NCBI RefSeq assembly: GCF_014193585.1
Contig: NZ_BLXY01000003.1
Location: 372,001-436,000, forward strand
Source: Geomonas paludis
Lineage (GTDB): Bacteria > Desulfobacterota > Desulfuromonadia > Geobacterales > Geobacteraceae
DNA length: 64,000 bases
Reading direction: 5' to 3'
This document shows positions 47,401 through 54,456 of the stretch, piece by piece. Position 1 is the stretch's first letter, and the number at the start of each line of letters is the position of its first letter. The notes beneath the pieces are model-generated. The model did not search any database and was not told the DNA's origin. It was given only the letters and a program-made list of their open reading frames with translations. The translations under genes and the position numbers were made by a program.

Positions 47401-47770
47401 CCGGGTGAAGGCCGTTCACCCAGAGTACGCCGACAGCGCGTGGAAAACGGCTGCTGCCGCATGTGCCGTACCGGGGGCCCTCCTTCCCGCGCTAACCATG
47501 CTGACCGCATCGGCGACTCAGCAAGATGGTTCCTACCAGCTATCCTGGAACAGCTCTTCCAAAGCCGGTGTCACCTACGTGCTGCAGGAGGCCAACAACT
47601 CCACCTTTACCATGGGGGTTAGAGAGGCGTACCGTGGCGAGGCAGTAACGGCCCCCATCAACGGCCGCTCCCCCGGGGTCTCCTACTATTACCGGGTCAA
47701 GGTCGTGAAAACGGGATACAAGGACAGCACCTGGAAGATGATGACCGGGTTCAAGAAGCTGCCACTATAA
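44459..47770 (+). CDS. Large secreted protein with N-terminal triplicated domain and seven FN3-like repeats
   Basis: A 1103-residue exported protein with a signal peptide (about residues 1-23). Residues 30-420 hold three copies of a beta-rich module beginning AGTYSFVNQESGF, AGTYRFVGQDFGL and KGSYNFSYQEARF, each with a Cys-containing CSYxVxxxG strand. From about 430 to the end there are seven fibronectin-III-like repeats of about 96 residues (ITVPAADADGSYLVTWSAS, YILQEATDAHFTQ, YYYRVKA), most ending in a single Cys. It is probably extracellular or surface-bound. Function unknown. Confidence 0.88.
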   Translation: MTLGRAVALLLLGATLVTESSALGAVSAASVAGTYSFVNQESGFVVGDRYSRVFGSTGTISFDGTGTCTFSYSGTGYEVASEGPGAVTVAGSHLSKTATTCSYTVSPTGILDVSADTDTFSFFLSPDSNMFTTGAAAARSDVGGPAGLSAKQMVAVKNGSSLTNASLAGTYRFVGQDFGLRQAAPGTVSDLLREVAGSLTFDGNGGCSISSEGKEFVHGDSFAANTITSPPASCSYSVAATGLVTLTTTTGTSALLMTPDGGTLIGGGAETVNQDYLSRKLVAVKAPADMSGTSLKGSYNFSYQEARFYAPSVGDGSGTSGLDKGISGGNGQIEFDGDGMCYFTYGGQGLGNSLWEELPVNDPILCSYVVSPDGQVDVAPLIGDGFSFWLENGARRGTGGTPLGYNAAVGDIYKVRQIVLVQPTPIAAAPQSITVPAADADGSYLVTWSASATNGAAYILQEATDAHFTQNVQEYQATDPSLLLTGKTAGRYYYYRVKASLTGYADSEWTNSATGCAVPGTPVPSVGSLNVPAQSSDGNFTVTWSASAVNGATYVLQEATDPTFSGSLREAYQGTATGTTITGALVGTTFYYRIKAFAPAYQDSSWQTSETGCKVGPNPAAAPADITVPAVGPDGTFQVSWSASATQGATYLLQEATDANFATGLREAYRGSATSTAITGGVVDSTYYYRVKTVASGYEDSAWQASATGCKVTALVPVAAPLTITVPVGDLDGSYTVSWGASATKGVTYLLQEAADAAFTQMVQEYQVATLGKLVTGKQLGNRYFYRVKAVREGYADSTWKTAAAPCAVPGTTLAPLASLTVPTVDADGSYTVRWSSPVTGGVTYVLQQATNATFTAGVTEAYRGSETSASISGGVTGTTYFYRVRAVKSGYKDSAWKTQAVGCKVIGMGVAAAVPLTLAVPTADIDGIYAVYWGASATKGVTYLLQEATDAAFTQSVQEYAVSGLRQAITGRSQDTVYYYRVKAVHPEYADSAWKTAAAACAVPGALLPALTMLTASATQQDGSYQLSWNSSSKAGVTYVLQEANNSTFTMGVREAYRGEAVTAPINGRSPGVSYYYRVKVVKTGYKDSTWKMMTGFKKLPL

Positions 47771-47805
47771 AGGGGTATCTTGGAGCCAACGCATGGTTAA
47801 TAAAA

Positions 47806-47837
47806 CAGGAGGCGGGAAATTCCCCGCCTCCTGTTTT
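47806..47837 (+). terminator. Rho-independent terminator after the FN3-repeat protein gene
   Basis: An 11-base CAGGAGGCGGG arm pairs with CCCGCCTCCTG, followed by TTTT. Arm sequence nearly identical to the terminator at 44181-44209. Confidence 0.9.
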
Positions 47838-47855
47838 CGTTCGAGCAAAACAAAC

Positions 47856-48018
47856 CGTTATTTAACGCAAAGGCGCAAAGGCGCTAAGAAACCGTTTTCA
47901 CCCCCAAGATTTTGTTTTCTTTGCGACTTTGCGACTTTGCGTTACAAAATGGGTTTTGTCGCTTGTCCCCGAGGTTCATCCCGATTTTGTTTCCTCTGCG
48001 GCTTTGCGTTGCAATCCT
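47856..48018. repeat. TTTGCG(A/T)C degenerate repeat block
   Basis: ACGCAAAGGCGCAAAGGCGC and complementary CTTTGCGACTTTGCGACTTTG stretches. Same family as 3389-3431 and 27310-27540. Confidence 0.6.
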
Positions 48019-48020
48019 GT

Positions 48021-49928
48021 TCAACGGATGCTGTCAGTGTCGCGGAGCCCTTGCGCCAGCGGTTGGTGGTGGACGATGTGCAGGGTCTTGCAGGCACGGG
48101 TGATGGCGACGTACAGGAGATTCCGGTCCGGCTCAGTCTGGCGGTAATCGTAGGAGCTGGGGTTGTAGAGGATGACGTTGGAGAACTCCACCCCTTTGAT
48201 GGCGTGGGCATGGATGACCTGGACGCCCGGCGTGAAGGAAACCTCCCCCTCCGCGTGCAGCCCCGGTACGCCGGCGAGCGCGGCGTGCAGCGCCTTGACA
48301 TCCGCCTTCTTCTTGCAGATGACGCCGGTAAGCGAGGTGGGTGCCGCCTGCACCAGCCCCTCCACCAGCTCCCGAATCTTGACCATCGACTGAGCGGCAT
48401 TGTTGGTGGAGTGGAACTCAACCACACCGGAATGGGCCTTGGTGGTGTCGGCGCTGCGCCCGATGACTTGGGCGGCCAGATCGACGATCTCCTTGGGACA
48501 GCGATAGGAAACCGTCAGGTTCTCCTTTTCGAGTCCCTGGGAATGGAGCTGGGCCATCACACTGGAGAACCCTTGCGAGTCGAGGAAGCTGAGGATCTGC
48601 TGCTTCTCATCGGCGCAGATGGTGATGCTGCGCGCCGCGGAGGTGGCGGCCACGATGGTGCGCAGTTCCAGTGAGGAGAGATCCTGCGCCTCATCGACCA
48701 CGATGTGGTCGTAGGCGTTGAGCGCCCCGATGACCACGGCGCCGGCCGGGCGCCGCAGTTGGGCCAGGCGGAGCAGGATACTGACATCCGAGAACGAAAC
48801 CGTCCGCTCCTTGGCCGCGAACTTCCTCTGCGCCGCCTGCTGGAACTCCGCAGCGGAGTCCGTGCAGAGGGCGGCGACGACGTAGTCCTGCATGAGGAAG
48901 CGCCACAGGTCGGTAACCGGCTCGATCTTGGTGGTTTCCTTCACGTACTTCGCAAGCAGTGCCGGAACTCGGCTGCTTTTCTTCTGAGCGCCGAAGGGAT
49001 CATCAAAGACCGTCTTCAGCGAATGGACACCGAGGGCGGCGAGCGCCGTCAGGGACCAGGCGCTGTAGGTATCGACCCGGACCGGGCCAAGGAGGGTGTC
49101 GCTGCTCTGTTTGACGTAGTCGCGCAGGACGCGGTTGAACATGAGCACGATGCACCGCTCCGGGCGGTACTTCTCCGGAGCGTCGAACATGAGGAACGAG
49201 AGCCGGTGCAACGCGACCGTAGTCTTGCCCGCTCCGGCCGCGCCGTTTATGACCACCACGCCGTCCCTGAGCTTGGTGATGGCCCGGAACTGTTCCGGTG
49301 AGATCAGTGCCGCGATGGAATCCACCATGCGGTGATCCTCGGTCCGCTCCTTGGTGTCGGCGGTAGACTCGACCGCACCGCCGTTCTTCTGCCAAGCGTC
49401 CCCGCGCAGCTCGTAGGTTTCCGCAGGAGTCTCGATGCGGTTCAGGGCCTTCCTGGTGATGGTGACCTTGTCCCGGCGGGTGATCACCCCTTCCCTCTCG
49501 ACGCCCCTGATGGTGAGCTCATACTCCTCGCCGATGTCGTACCCCTCGTAGAAGGGGCCGGTGATCTCCGCCTTTCTCCAGTCGATGATCACCACCCGCT
49601 GCCCGTCCATGAGGGTCTGGTTGCCGATCAGGTACTCCTTCTTCCCGATCCTGCGATCGTTGTCGTGGATGCCGAGGATGCCGAAGTAGGGAGACGCCTG
49701 CTGGGTGAATTCGTGCAGGTATTTGCGCGGCGAGTGGTGTCCATGCTCGATCAGTTTCTCCGCGAGATCATTCTTCTCACGCCAGTCCACCGACGCCAGG
49801 CGTTGCTGTTCCAGCTCCTTTGTGTAGGCTTCGTGTCTCCCGATGGTCTGCAGCCGGTCCACCGCGTAGCGCTCGATCGCCTCATGCACCCTGTCCAGCC
49901 GCTCAATTTCCTGTTGTACAATTTCCAT
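48021..49928 (-). CDS. HelD/UvrD-like superfamily I helicase or RNA polymerase-associated ATPase
   Basis: A 635-residue protein. An N-terminal coiled-coil-like segment (EIVQQEIERLDRVHEAIERY) precedes a HelD-type region. The helicase core has Walker A GAAGAGKTTVALHR, Walker B DHIVVDEAQDLS and C-terminal UvrD motifs such as VAITRACKTLHIVHH. HelD proteins release stalled RNA polymerase in Gram-positive bacteria, while UvrD/Rep act on DNA. This looks closer to HelD in its N-terminus. The ATG at 49928 follows GGAGA. It is a single gene. Confidence 0.88.
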   Translation of the reverse strand: MEIVQQEIERLDRVHEAIERYAVDRLQTIGRHEAYTKELEQQRLASVDWREKNDLAEKLIEHGHHSPRKYLHEFTQQASPYFGILGIHDNDRRIGKKEYLIGNQTLMDGQRVVIIDWRKAEITGPFYEGYDIGEEYELTIRGVEREGVITRRDKVTITRKALNRIETPAETYELRGDAWQKNGGAVESTADTKERTEDHRMVDSIAALISPEQFRAITKLRDGVVVINGAAGAGKTTVALHRLSFLMFDAPEKYRPERCIVLMFNRVLRDYVKQSSDTLLGPVRVDTYSAWSLTALAALGVHSLKTVFDDPFGAQKKSSRVPALLAKYVKETTKIEPVTDLWRFLMQDYVVAALCTDSAAEFQQAAQRKFAAKERTVSFSDVSILLRLAQLRRPAGAVVIGALNAYDHIVVDEAQDLSSLELRTIVAATSAARSITICADEKQQILSFLDSQGFSSVMAQLHSQGLEKENLTVSYRCPKEIVDLAAQVIGRSADTTKAHSGVVEFHSTNNAAQSMVKIRELVEGLVQAAPTSLTGVICKKKADVKALHAALAGVPGLHAEGEVSFTPGVQVIHAHAIKGVEFSNVILYNPSSYDYRQTEPDRNLLYVAITRACKTLHIVHHQPLAQGLRDTDSIR

Positions 49929-50114
49929 CAACTCTCCAGCCGAAAAACATAAAAAAGCACCCACAGGATACCCCGTAAGTGCCTTGTAATCGTGCCCCCT
50001 GAAACAGGCGGTTACCGCCCCATCTCACACGCTCAACGCGGTGTAGATATACCCAGATTGATACCCTCTTTCAAGCACTTTCTTCAACACCTCTCCTCGG
50101 CTGTGCCGGTGGGG

Positions 50115-50384
50115 TCAGTCAAGTGGCTTGATTGGCAGAGGCGTCTGCCCCGAGACGGCCAGACACCAGTCCGCTTGGAGGTCTTCCTTGTGAATCTCTA
50201 TCCAGGCTTGGACAAGTATTTGTTTGTTTTCAGGTAATTTACCCTCAAGGAGGACACCGTCTTGGATTGAAAATATGGCATAGTCATCTCCATATGCTGC
50301 ATGCACATGAGGTGGAGAGGGACCCTTTTCCTCGTGAGAGAACATGTAGACAATGACGCCGAAAAACATCGAAATAATAGGCAT
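50115..50384 (-). CDS. DUF4160-domain small protein
   Basis: An 89-residue protein matching the DUF4160 pattern: PIISMFFGVIVYMFSHEEKG, the His-containing PPHVHAAYGDDYAIF, then EGKLPENKQILVQAWIEIH. Such genes often stand beside a DUF2442 gene in toxin-antitoxin-like pairs, but I see none in the next 100 bases downstream. It starts the AT-richer region. Function unknown. Confidence 0.82.
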   Translation of the reverse strand: MPIISMFFGVIVYMFSHEEKGPSPPHVHAAYGDDYAIFSIQDGVLLEGKLPENKQILVQAWIEIHKEDLQADWCLAVSGQTPLPIKPLD

Positions 50385-50537
50385 TTTGGATGCTCAAGCC
50401 TGTCGTTGAAAAAGGACCGGCAACGACGCTGCGACAGGGCGCCCAGCATTGGTTAGTGAAGCCGGATTATCTTCCACACTCCCGACTCCGGTCCTCAATG
50501 TTTAAATACTTGTCAGTGACCGCTACGCTGCAACATG

Positions 50538-50870
50538 TTACCGCAACCAGCTTAACAGGTGCAGAAAATGTGGCCAACCGACCTCTTGTGTTTGCGCACT
50601 TTTTGCACTTCCACAAGTGATCTTAGCCGTTTCTTTGGTATACCTGCGCGTCTGCTCCGCCTGTCTTTGTGCATATAGATTGTGAGACATCCTGCCAATC
50701 ACGGAGGATAGCGCTAAGCAGTTTGTTGATGCGCAGGTGGGACAGCAACTCCCAGAGTGGATGGTATCGCAATTGACGCATAGTCTTGCGTCATCCAGAT
50801 GAAGGTGGATTACATCCGGATAGAGCCTAGCTCTCTTAAGAAGCGTCTCCTTGTTAACGGCTAAGGTCAT
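50538..50870 (-). CDS. Small cysteine-rich (zinc-ribbon-like) protein of unknown function
   Basis: A 110-residue protein. Residues about 30-50 hold CVNCDTIHSGSCCPTCAS, two CxxC pairs that could bind zinc. The C-terminal part has no clear motif. The ATG at 50870 follows GGAGG with a 5-base gap, a strong start. Family unrecognised. It is an isolated gene with non-coding sequence on both sides. Confidence 0.7.
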   Translation of the reverse strand: MTLAVNKETLLKRARLYPDVIHLHLDDARLCVNCDTIHSGSCCPTCASTNCLALSSVIGRMSHNLYAQRQAEQTRRYTKETAKITCGSAKSAQTQEVGWPHFLHLLSWLR

Positions 50871-51360
50871 TGTTGCCTCCTTTTCGCGCAGTGTCATAGA
50901 GAAGCTGTCCACCTTATTATATGTGAGAATTTTAACTTTTATGCCAGTTTTGTAAAGAGAAGTTGCATTGCTACTGGCAAGTGGGAATGGAATGCGATCG
51001 CTGCAGGGCGTTCACATAACGCCGAATAAAACCGACACTTATCGTTCCACGGCACCGAAACATTGCATAATTCTCTCATCAAACCAAACACAATCCCGTA
51101 CGCCAGGCATCAGATCTTCTCTTAGATGGTGATTCTTTTCTCTCAATGACCTGAGGAAATACTCTGTCGGTGTCGGATAGTGGCAGCACTAGAACGGTTA
51201 CCGATTAGACGACATTTGCATTTGAATCAACAAATGTGAAGATTGTAGAGTTGAGAAGGGAGTCGCAGGTGGACAAAGGGCATCAGAAAGAGCATGGGAC
51301 CTCGTACGCGTCAGTTGCAACTGCGGTCTAATGACAGCTGTACCCCATAAAGGAGGTGTT
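50871..51360. other. 490-base AT-rich region between divergent small genes, no gene seen
   Basis: It contains a hairpin GGCGTTCACATAACGCC (51007-51023) and an inverted repeat ACATTTG/CAAATGT (51212-51237). Base composition is far from the high-GC flanks. I see no credible ORF or known RNA motif. Confidence 0.45.
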
Positions 51361-51666
51361 ATGAGTCCACAATACCAAGTGATCAAGCAGTGCATGCAGC
51401 TACTGAAAGAAAGCAACATATCTGCGGTTAAAAAACTGAGGCTTGAAATTCAATTCATGCAGTTGCTGAGGGTGATGCTGAACCAGGACCTGACTGACGA
51501 TGTCCGAGGTATCTGCAGCAAAGACGCGTTCGATCAACTCCACCTCGAAGTGAGAGCACTGCGTCAGGGAGGCAGGAACGAGAATGTCAACGAGCTCATG
51601 GAGCATATTGGCAACATCCTGGTCGCCCTCTCTGAAAGAGAAAGGCAATTTGACAGTTACAACTGA
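51361..51666 (+). CDS. Small helical protein, paralogue of the 52791-53105 gene
   Basis: A 101-residue helical protein (MSPQYQVIKQCMQLLKESNI start) without known family. It aligns by eye with the minus-strand gene at 52791-53105: a shared Y at 5, C at 11 and KKL...E....Q..R..L pattern, 12 identities over the first 40 residues. AAAGGAGGTG stands right before the ATG. It precedes a diverged riboswitch-like leader and another orphan gene on the same strand. Confidence 0.78.
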   Translation: MSPQYQVIKQCMQLLKESNISAVKKLRLEIQFMQLLRVMLNQDLTDDVRGICSKDAFDQLHLEVRALRQGGRNENVNELMEHIGNILVALSERERQFDSYN

Positions 51667-51732
51667 CGTCATGCGGGGGATCCACCGCAGCTCAGGCAAT
51701 CAACTCTTTCCCGGTATCCACCGTAGCAGATA

Positions 51733-51800
51733 TCCAAAGTAGTATCCGCGAGGTTGGGACGGAACCTAAGGTCTCTCAAAGACAGCCGGGTCGCCGAAAA
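51733..51800 (+). ncRNA. Diverged GEMM-I-like (cyclic dinucleotide) riboswitch aptamer
   Basis: TATCCGCGAGGTTGGGACGG and GACAGCCGGGTCGCCGAAAA match the GEMM-I core, including the GCGA tetraloop. The AAACC that normally precedes it is absent, and GGAAAGCC is reduced to GGAACC. The paired bases of the first stem are largely lost. A terminator and a gene with a good ribosome site follow. It is either a decayed riboswitch or one with changed ligand preference. Confidence 0.6.
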
Positions 51801-51832
51801 ATCATGAACACTTTTCGGCATCCGGCTTTTTT
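51784..51832 (+). terminator. Terminator in the leader of the 51859 gene
   Basis: AGCCGG...GCCGAAAA pairs with TTTTCGGC...CCGGCT, followed by TTTTTT. Its left arm overlaps the aptamer 3' side, the arrangement of a transcriptional riboswitch. Confidence 0.88.
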
Positions 51833-51858
51833 GTCTCAAAAAACAGAGGTGACAAATC

Positions 51859-52146
51859 ATGGGTGCGATTATCGATATATTGTTTGTTGGCAAGACTGGA
51901 ATCCGGACAGTATTGGAAAAATACCCGGGCTGCGTGGTACGCAAGATGGCTGACTCGCATCGGAAATACCGAATAATCATACCTCACCATGAACCCGAGG
52001 AAGAATATTACAATTTCCTTGTCGATGCGAGGATGGCGCTGGCCTCCTCCAATTTCCGAATGAGAATGCAAAGCGATGCACGTTTTAAAGAAAGAATGAT
52101 TTTACGGGCAAATGCAGCAAGAAATGGAGAACCTGCGTCGATCTAG
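51859..52146 (+). CDS. Orphan small protein under a riboswitch-like leader
   Basis: A 95-residue soluble basic protein (MGAIIDILFVGKTGIRTVLE) without recognised family. The second half is helical and rich in Arg and Met (ASSNFRMRMQSDARFKERMI). An AGAGGTGAC ribosome site precedes the ATG. A terminator with a GEMM-like aptamer lies just upstream, so its expression may answer, or once answered, to a cyclic dinucleotide. Confidence 0.72.
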   Translation: MGAIIDILFVGKTGIRTVLEKYPGCVVRKMADSHRKYRIIIPHHEPEEEYYNFLVDARMALASSNFRMRMQSDARFKERMILRANAARNGEPASI

Positions 52147-52197
52147 CAGTCTGCACCGAAGCCAGGTTGCGCCGGCACAGCAAGCAAAGGTGGGGTA

Positions 52198-52527
52198 TTA
52201 TCGATACGCGGCGGCCTCTATGAGAGCCCGGTAAATGGTATGCCATCGATCAATGCTGTCATCGGAAATGCTGCGAAACCGATTAGATGGAAAATTGGAA
52301 CGGATCTCGTAACCACGGCCTGGCCTGGTGGGAAAGAACATGCGGTGATTACTCAGTGGCGGGTTGTCGATGCCTGGCGTGAGGGTCCTATCATGTAACT
52401 TAGAAGAGGAGATGTAGCCGATAGAGCTGCCGTTGTCTCGAGAGCTGTTCCATGGCGATACAGAACCAACAGCATGGCCGGAGGACGGCAACAGAATGCA
52501 AATGACGATGCAACCTATTCCCCTCAT
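52198..52527 (-). CDS. Small exported protein of unknown function
   Basis: A 109-residue protein with a signal peptide (MRGIGCIVICILLPSSGHAV) and a polar Ser/Arg-rich body without known motif. The ATG at 52527 is backed by AAGGAGG with 5-base spacing. It is convergent with the 51859 gene. No family recognised. Confidence 0.65.
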   Translation of the reverse strand: MRGIGCIVICILLPSSGHAVGSVSPWNSSRDNGSSIGYISSSKLHDRTLTPGIDNPPLSNHRMFFPTRPGRGYEIRSNFPSNRFRSISDDSIDRWHTIYRALIEAAAYR

Positions 52528-52790
52528 GTCTTCCTCCTTGACGCTGCAATTCAGACAGCTGTTCAGATCAGACGATAGATAAAGAGGCACAGCAATATTC
52601 CTGCGATTATGATCTCTCCTGCCCCCCCTGCTCGTCTGCCCAACGCCCTGCGCCGAGTTCTCCCCTGCGCCGCGATCTCAGCTAGAACCCAGTATGGCAG
52701 GCACCCTCCTGATCTGGCTGTTTGGAAATAACACTCCTTTTTTCTTCGCATCGCTCAGCTCCGCTGGATCAACAGACAAACGGTAAAGGC

Positions 52791-53105
52791 TCATGGACCT
52801 TGTTCATTGTCGCAAGGTGTGTTTTTCTGATCGAGTTGCCACAGCATAACGTCGATACGATCGGTGACAGTTGCCAGCACGTCCTGCTGATACTCTTCAG
52901 AGCATGCAGCATACACCATCAGGAGCAACTCGGTGAACGACTGCACACTGCTACTATCGCTTGACATAGCCGCGCTATTGCTCTTTAGAAGAAGCCGCTT
53001 CATCTGGTAAAGCAAAGTCTCGACGTGCAATTTTTTTTTTACAGGCATATCGCACTGCCTGACCAGAACTAGACAATCGTTTATGATGTTATACCGTAAA
53101 TCCAT
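52791..53105 (-). CDS. Small helical protein, paralogue of the 51361-51666 gene
   Basis: A 104-residue protein (MDLRYNIINDCLVLVRQCDM) sharing size, Tyr5, Cys11 and the KKL...E....Q..R..L pattern with the 51361 gene. It has an acidic, Ser-rich middle. Function unknown. It is divergent from the receiver-GGDEF gene. Confidence 0.72.
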   Translation of the reverse strand: MDLRYNIINDCLVLVRQCDMPVKKKLHVETLLYQMKRLLLKSNSAAMSSDSSSVQSFTELLLMVYAACSEEYQQDVLATVTDRIDVMLWQLDQKNTPCDNEQGP

Positions 53106-53421
53106 TACACCCTCACCTTGATTCAACAGCCTTCGCCGAGTTACATAGCTGGACGTCCCCCCGGCATCATATCCGTCTCAAAATGTACATTGCACTTTAC
53201 ACATTAACCCATTCTTTGTCACTATGGCAAAAATCTTAGCTGCGAATACTCCTTTCACTTCTATCTGGATCAAGCGGATGTTGATCAATGAATTAAGGGA
53301 ATGGAGCAGGGTATTTCAGGACTGTACCGGTGGCAGGATAGCTTTATCGTGCCTCCCCCCTCTGCTGCCAAATAAAGGTTAATATATATTAACCATATCA
53401 AATACAGGTATCGGGGGGAAT
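53106..53421. other. Divergent promoter region, no gene seen
   Basis: 316 bases between the paralogue gene (minus) and the receiver-GGDEF gene (plus), AT-rich. The only strong feature is the palindrome at 53377-53394. Confidence 0.45.
53377..53394. promoter_or_regulatory. Perfect 18-bp palindrome upstream of the receiver-GGDEF gene
   Basis: GGTTAATATATATTAACC reads the same on both strands and ends 27 bases before the ATG. It suits a dimeric repressor site near a promoter. Confidence 0.55.
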
Positions 53422-54453
53422 ATGTACGGCGAGGCTATAACAGGTAGCGTACTGCTTCTGGACTGCGATACTCTCACTCGCGTACTTACGCGGACGGTCC
53501 TGGAACAGACAGGGTTCTCGGTACGAGAGGCGACAGGGTATGAAGAGGCAGTCGAGCAGCGTTCCATAATGGCTTCGGACCTTATCGTGGTGAACCTTAT
53601 GAAGACCCCGGAGGTTGGCCTCTCCTTTTGCACGCACATACGTCAGCAGGTGAGGGGGTGGCAGGAGCCTGTCCTCGCTGCGATCTGGATCTACCAGGAA
53701 CAGGCGATCAGGTCGGCTTACGACGCAGGTGCTACTGACATCCTGCCCCTGCCCTGTCATCGTCTTGTTCTACAGTTGAGATTGCGGTGTGCGATACGGG
53801 CTCACCGAATGCTGGGCATGCCTCAAGTCATTCACGCTGAAAATGCGTCACCACCGCATCTTCTCGAACCTGCTGCGTCAAGCTATTCCGTAGCGCGCAT
53901 CCACCTACCCGGAACGAGGGAGGTACCGGCACTACCTGGAACGTGCGCCAGTTTCCCCGGCATGCCCGACAAGGGCGCCTTTGAAAGCCTCCTGCGTGGT
54001 GCTATAACGTCATCAAATGATCAATCATTGACAGTTTATTTTATGGAGATCGAGGATGCCGTGGAAGGCATCGATAACGCCTTGGAGAGAGTTGTCGAGG
54101 TTTTTATCGGCAGAATGACCAGCAGGTATTTTCCAGTCGGCCATCTCGGTCCGCGCCGGTTCACCATGTTGCTGGTCGGCGTGGTCACCTGGAGTGAAGT
54201 GAGAAGGCATGCCTTGTCGATCATCAATGACCTGGCGGTAGCTTGCGGCAGAGATAAAAACCATGCGCAGGCGACGATCAAGATAGGGGTTAGCGTTTCC
54301 CCCGATGACGGGACCGATGCCGCAGTCTTGCTTAAAAAAGCGGAGATAGCAAGGTATCTCGTGAATGAACCTGCCGGTACTAGCGGCTTTCATTTCTACA
54401 GTTCACTGTGCACGGACTCATCGGTCCGCTACGATTCGCTGATGATCACCTGA
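53422..54453 (+). CDS. Degenerate receiver - GGDEF-like protein (probable pseudo-signalling protein)
   Basis: A 343-residue protein. The N-terminal domain has the receiver fold (VLLLDCDTLTRVLT), but the phospho-acceptor position is Asn58 (DLIVVNLMK) and the usual Lys-Pro is LP (ILPLPC). The C-terminal domain has a GGDEF layout (VGHLGPRRFTMLL; IKIGVSVSPDDGTDAAVLLK; AEIAR) with GPRRF in place of GGDEF. It should neither be phosphorylated nor make c-di-GMP. It may act as a binding or scaffold protein. Isolated gene. Confidence 0.8.
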   Translation: MYGEAITGSVLLLDCDTLTRVLTRTVLEQTGFSVREATGYEEAVEQRSIMASDLIVVNLMKTPEVGLSFCTHIRQQVRGWQEPVLAAIWIYQEQAIRSAYDAGATDILPLPCHRLVLQLRLRCAIRAHRMLGMPQVIHAENASPPHLLEPAASSYSVARIHLPGTREVPALPGTCASFPGMPDKGAFESLLRGAITSSNDQSLTVYFMEIEDAVEGIDNALERVVEVFIGRMTSRYFPVGHLGPRRFTMLLVGVVTWSEVRRHALSIINDLAVACGRDKNHAQATIKIGVSVSPDDGTDAAVLLKKAEIARYLVNEPAGTSGFHFYSSLCTDSSVRYDSLMIT

Positions 54454-54456
54454 GCA

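Noticed and set aside
45530-47419. A 629-codon minus-strand frame opposite the FN3-repeat protein
   Set aside because: Shadow of the repeated coding sequence. The plus strand has a signal peptide, ribosome site and terminator.
50041-50110. A very short minus-strand frame after the DUF4160 gene, considered as a DUF2442 remnant
   Set aside because: Only about 21 codons without a recognisable match.
52563-52751. A 62-codon minus-strand frame with a C-terminal hydrophobic segment
   Set aside because: No ribosome binding site, an arginine-rich GC patch and overlap with the leader of the small exported protein. Not enough to call a gene.
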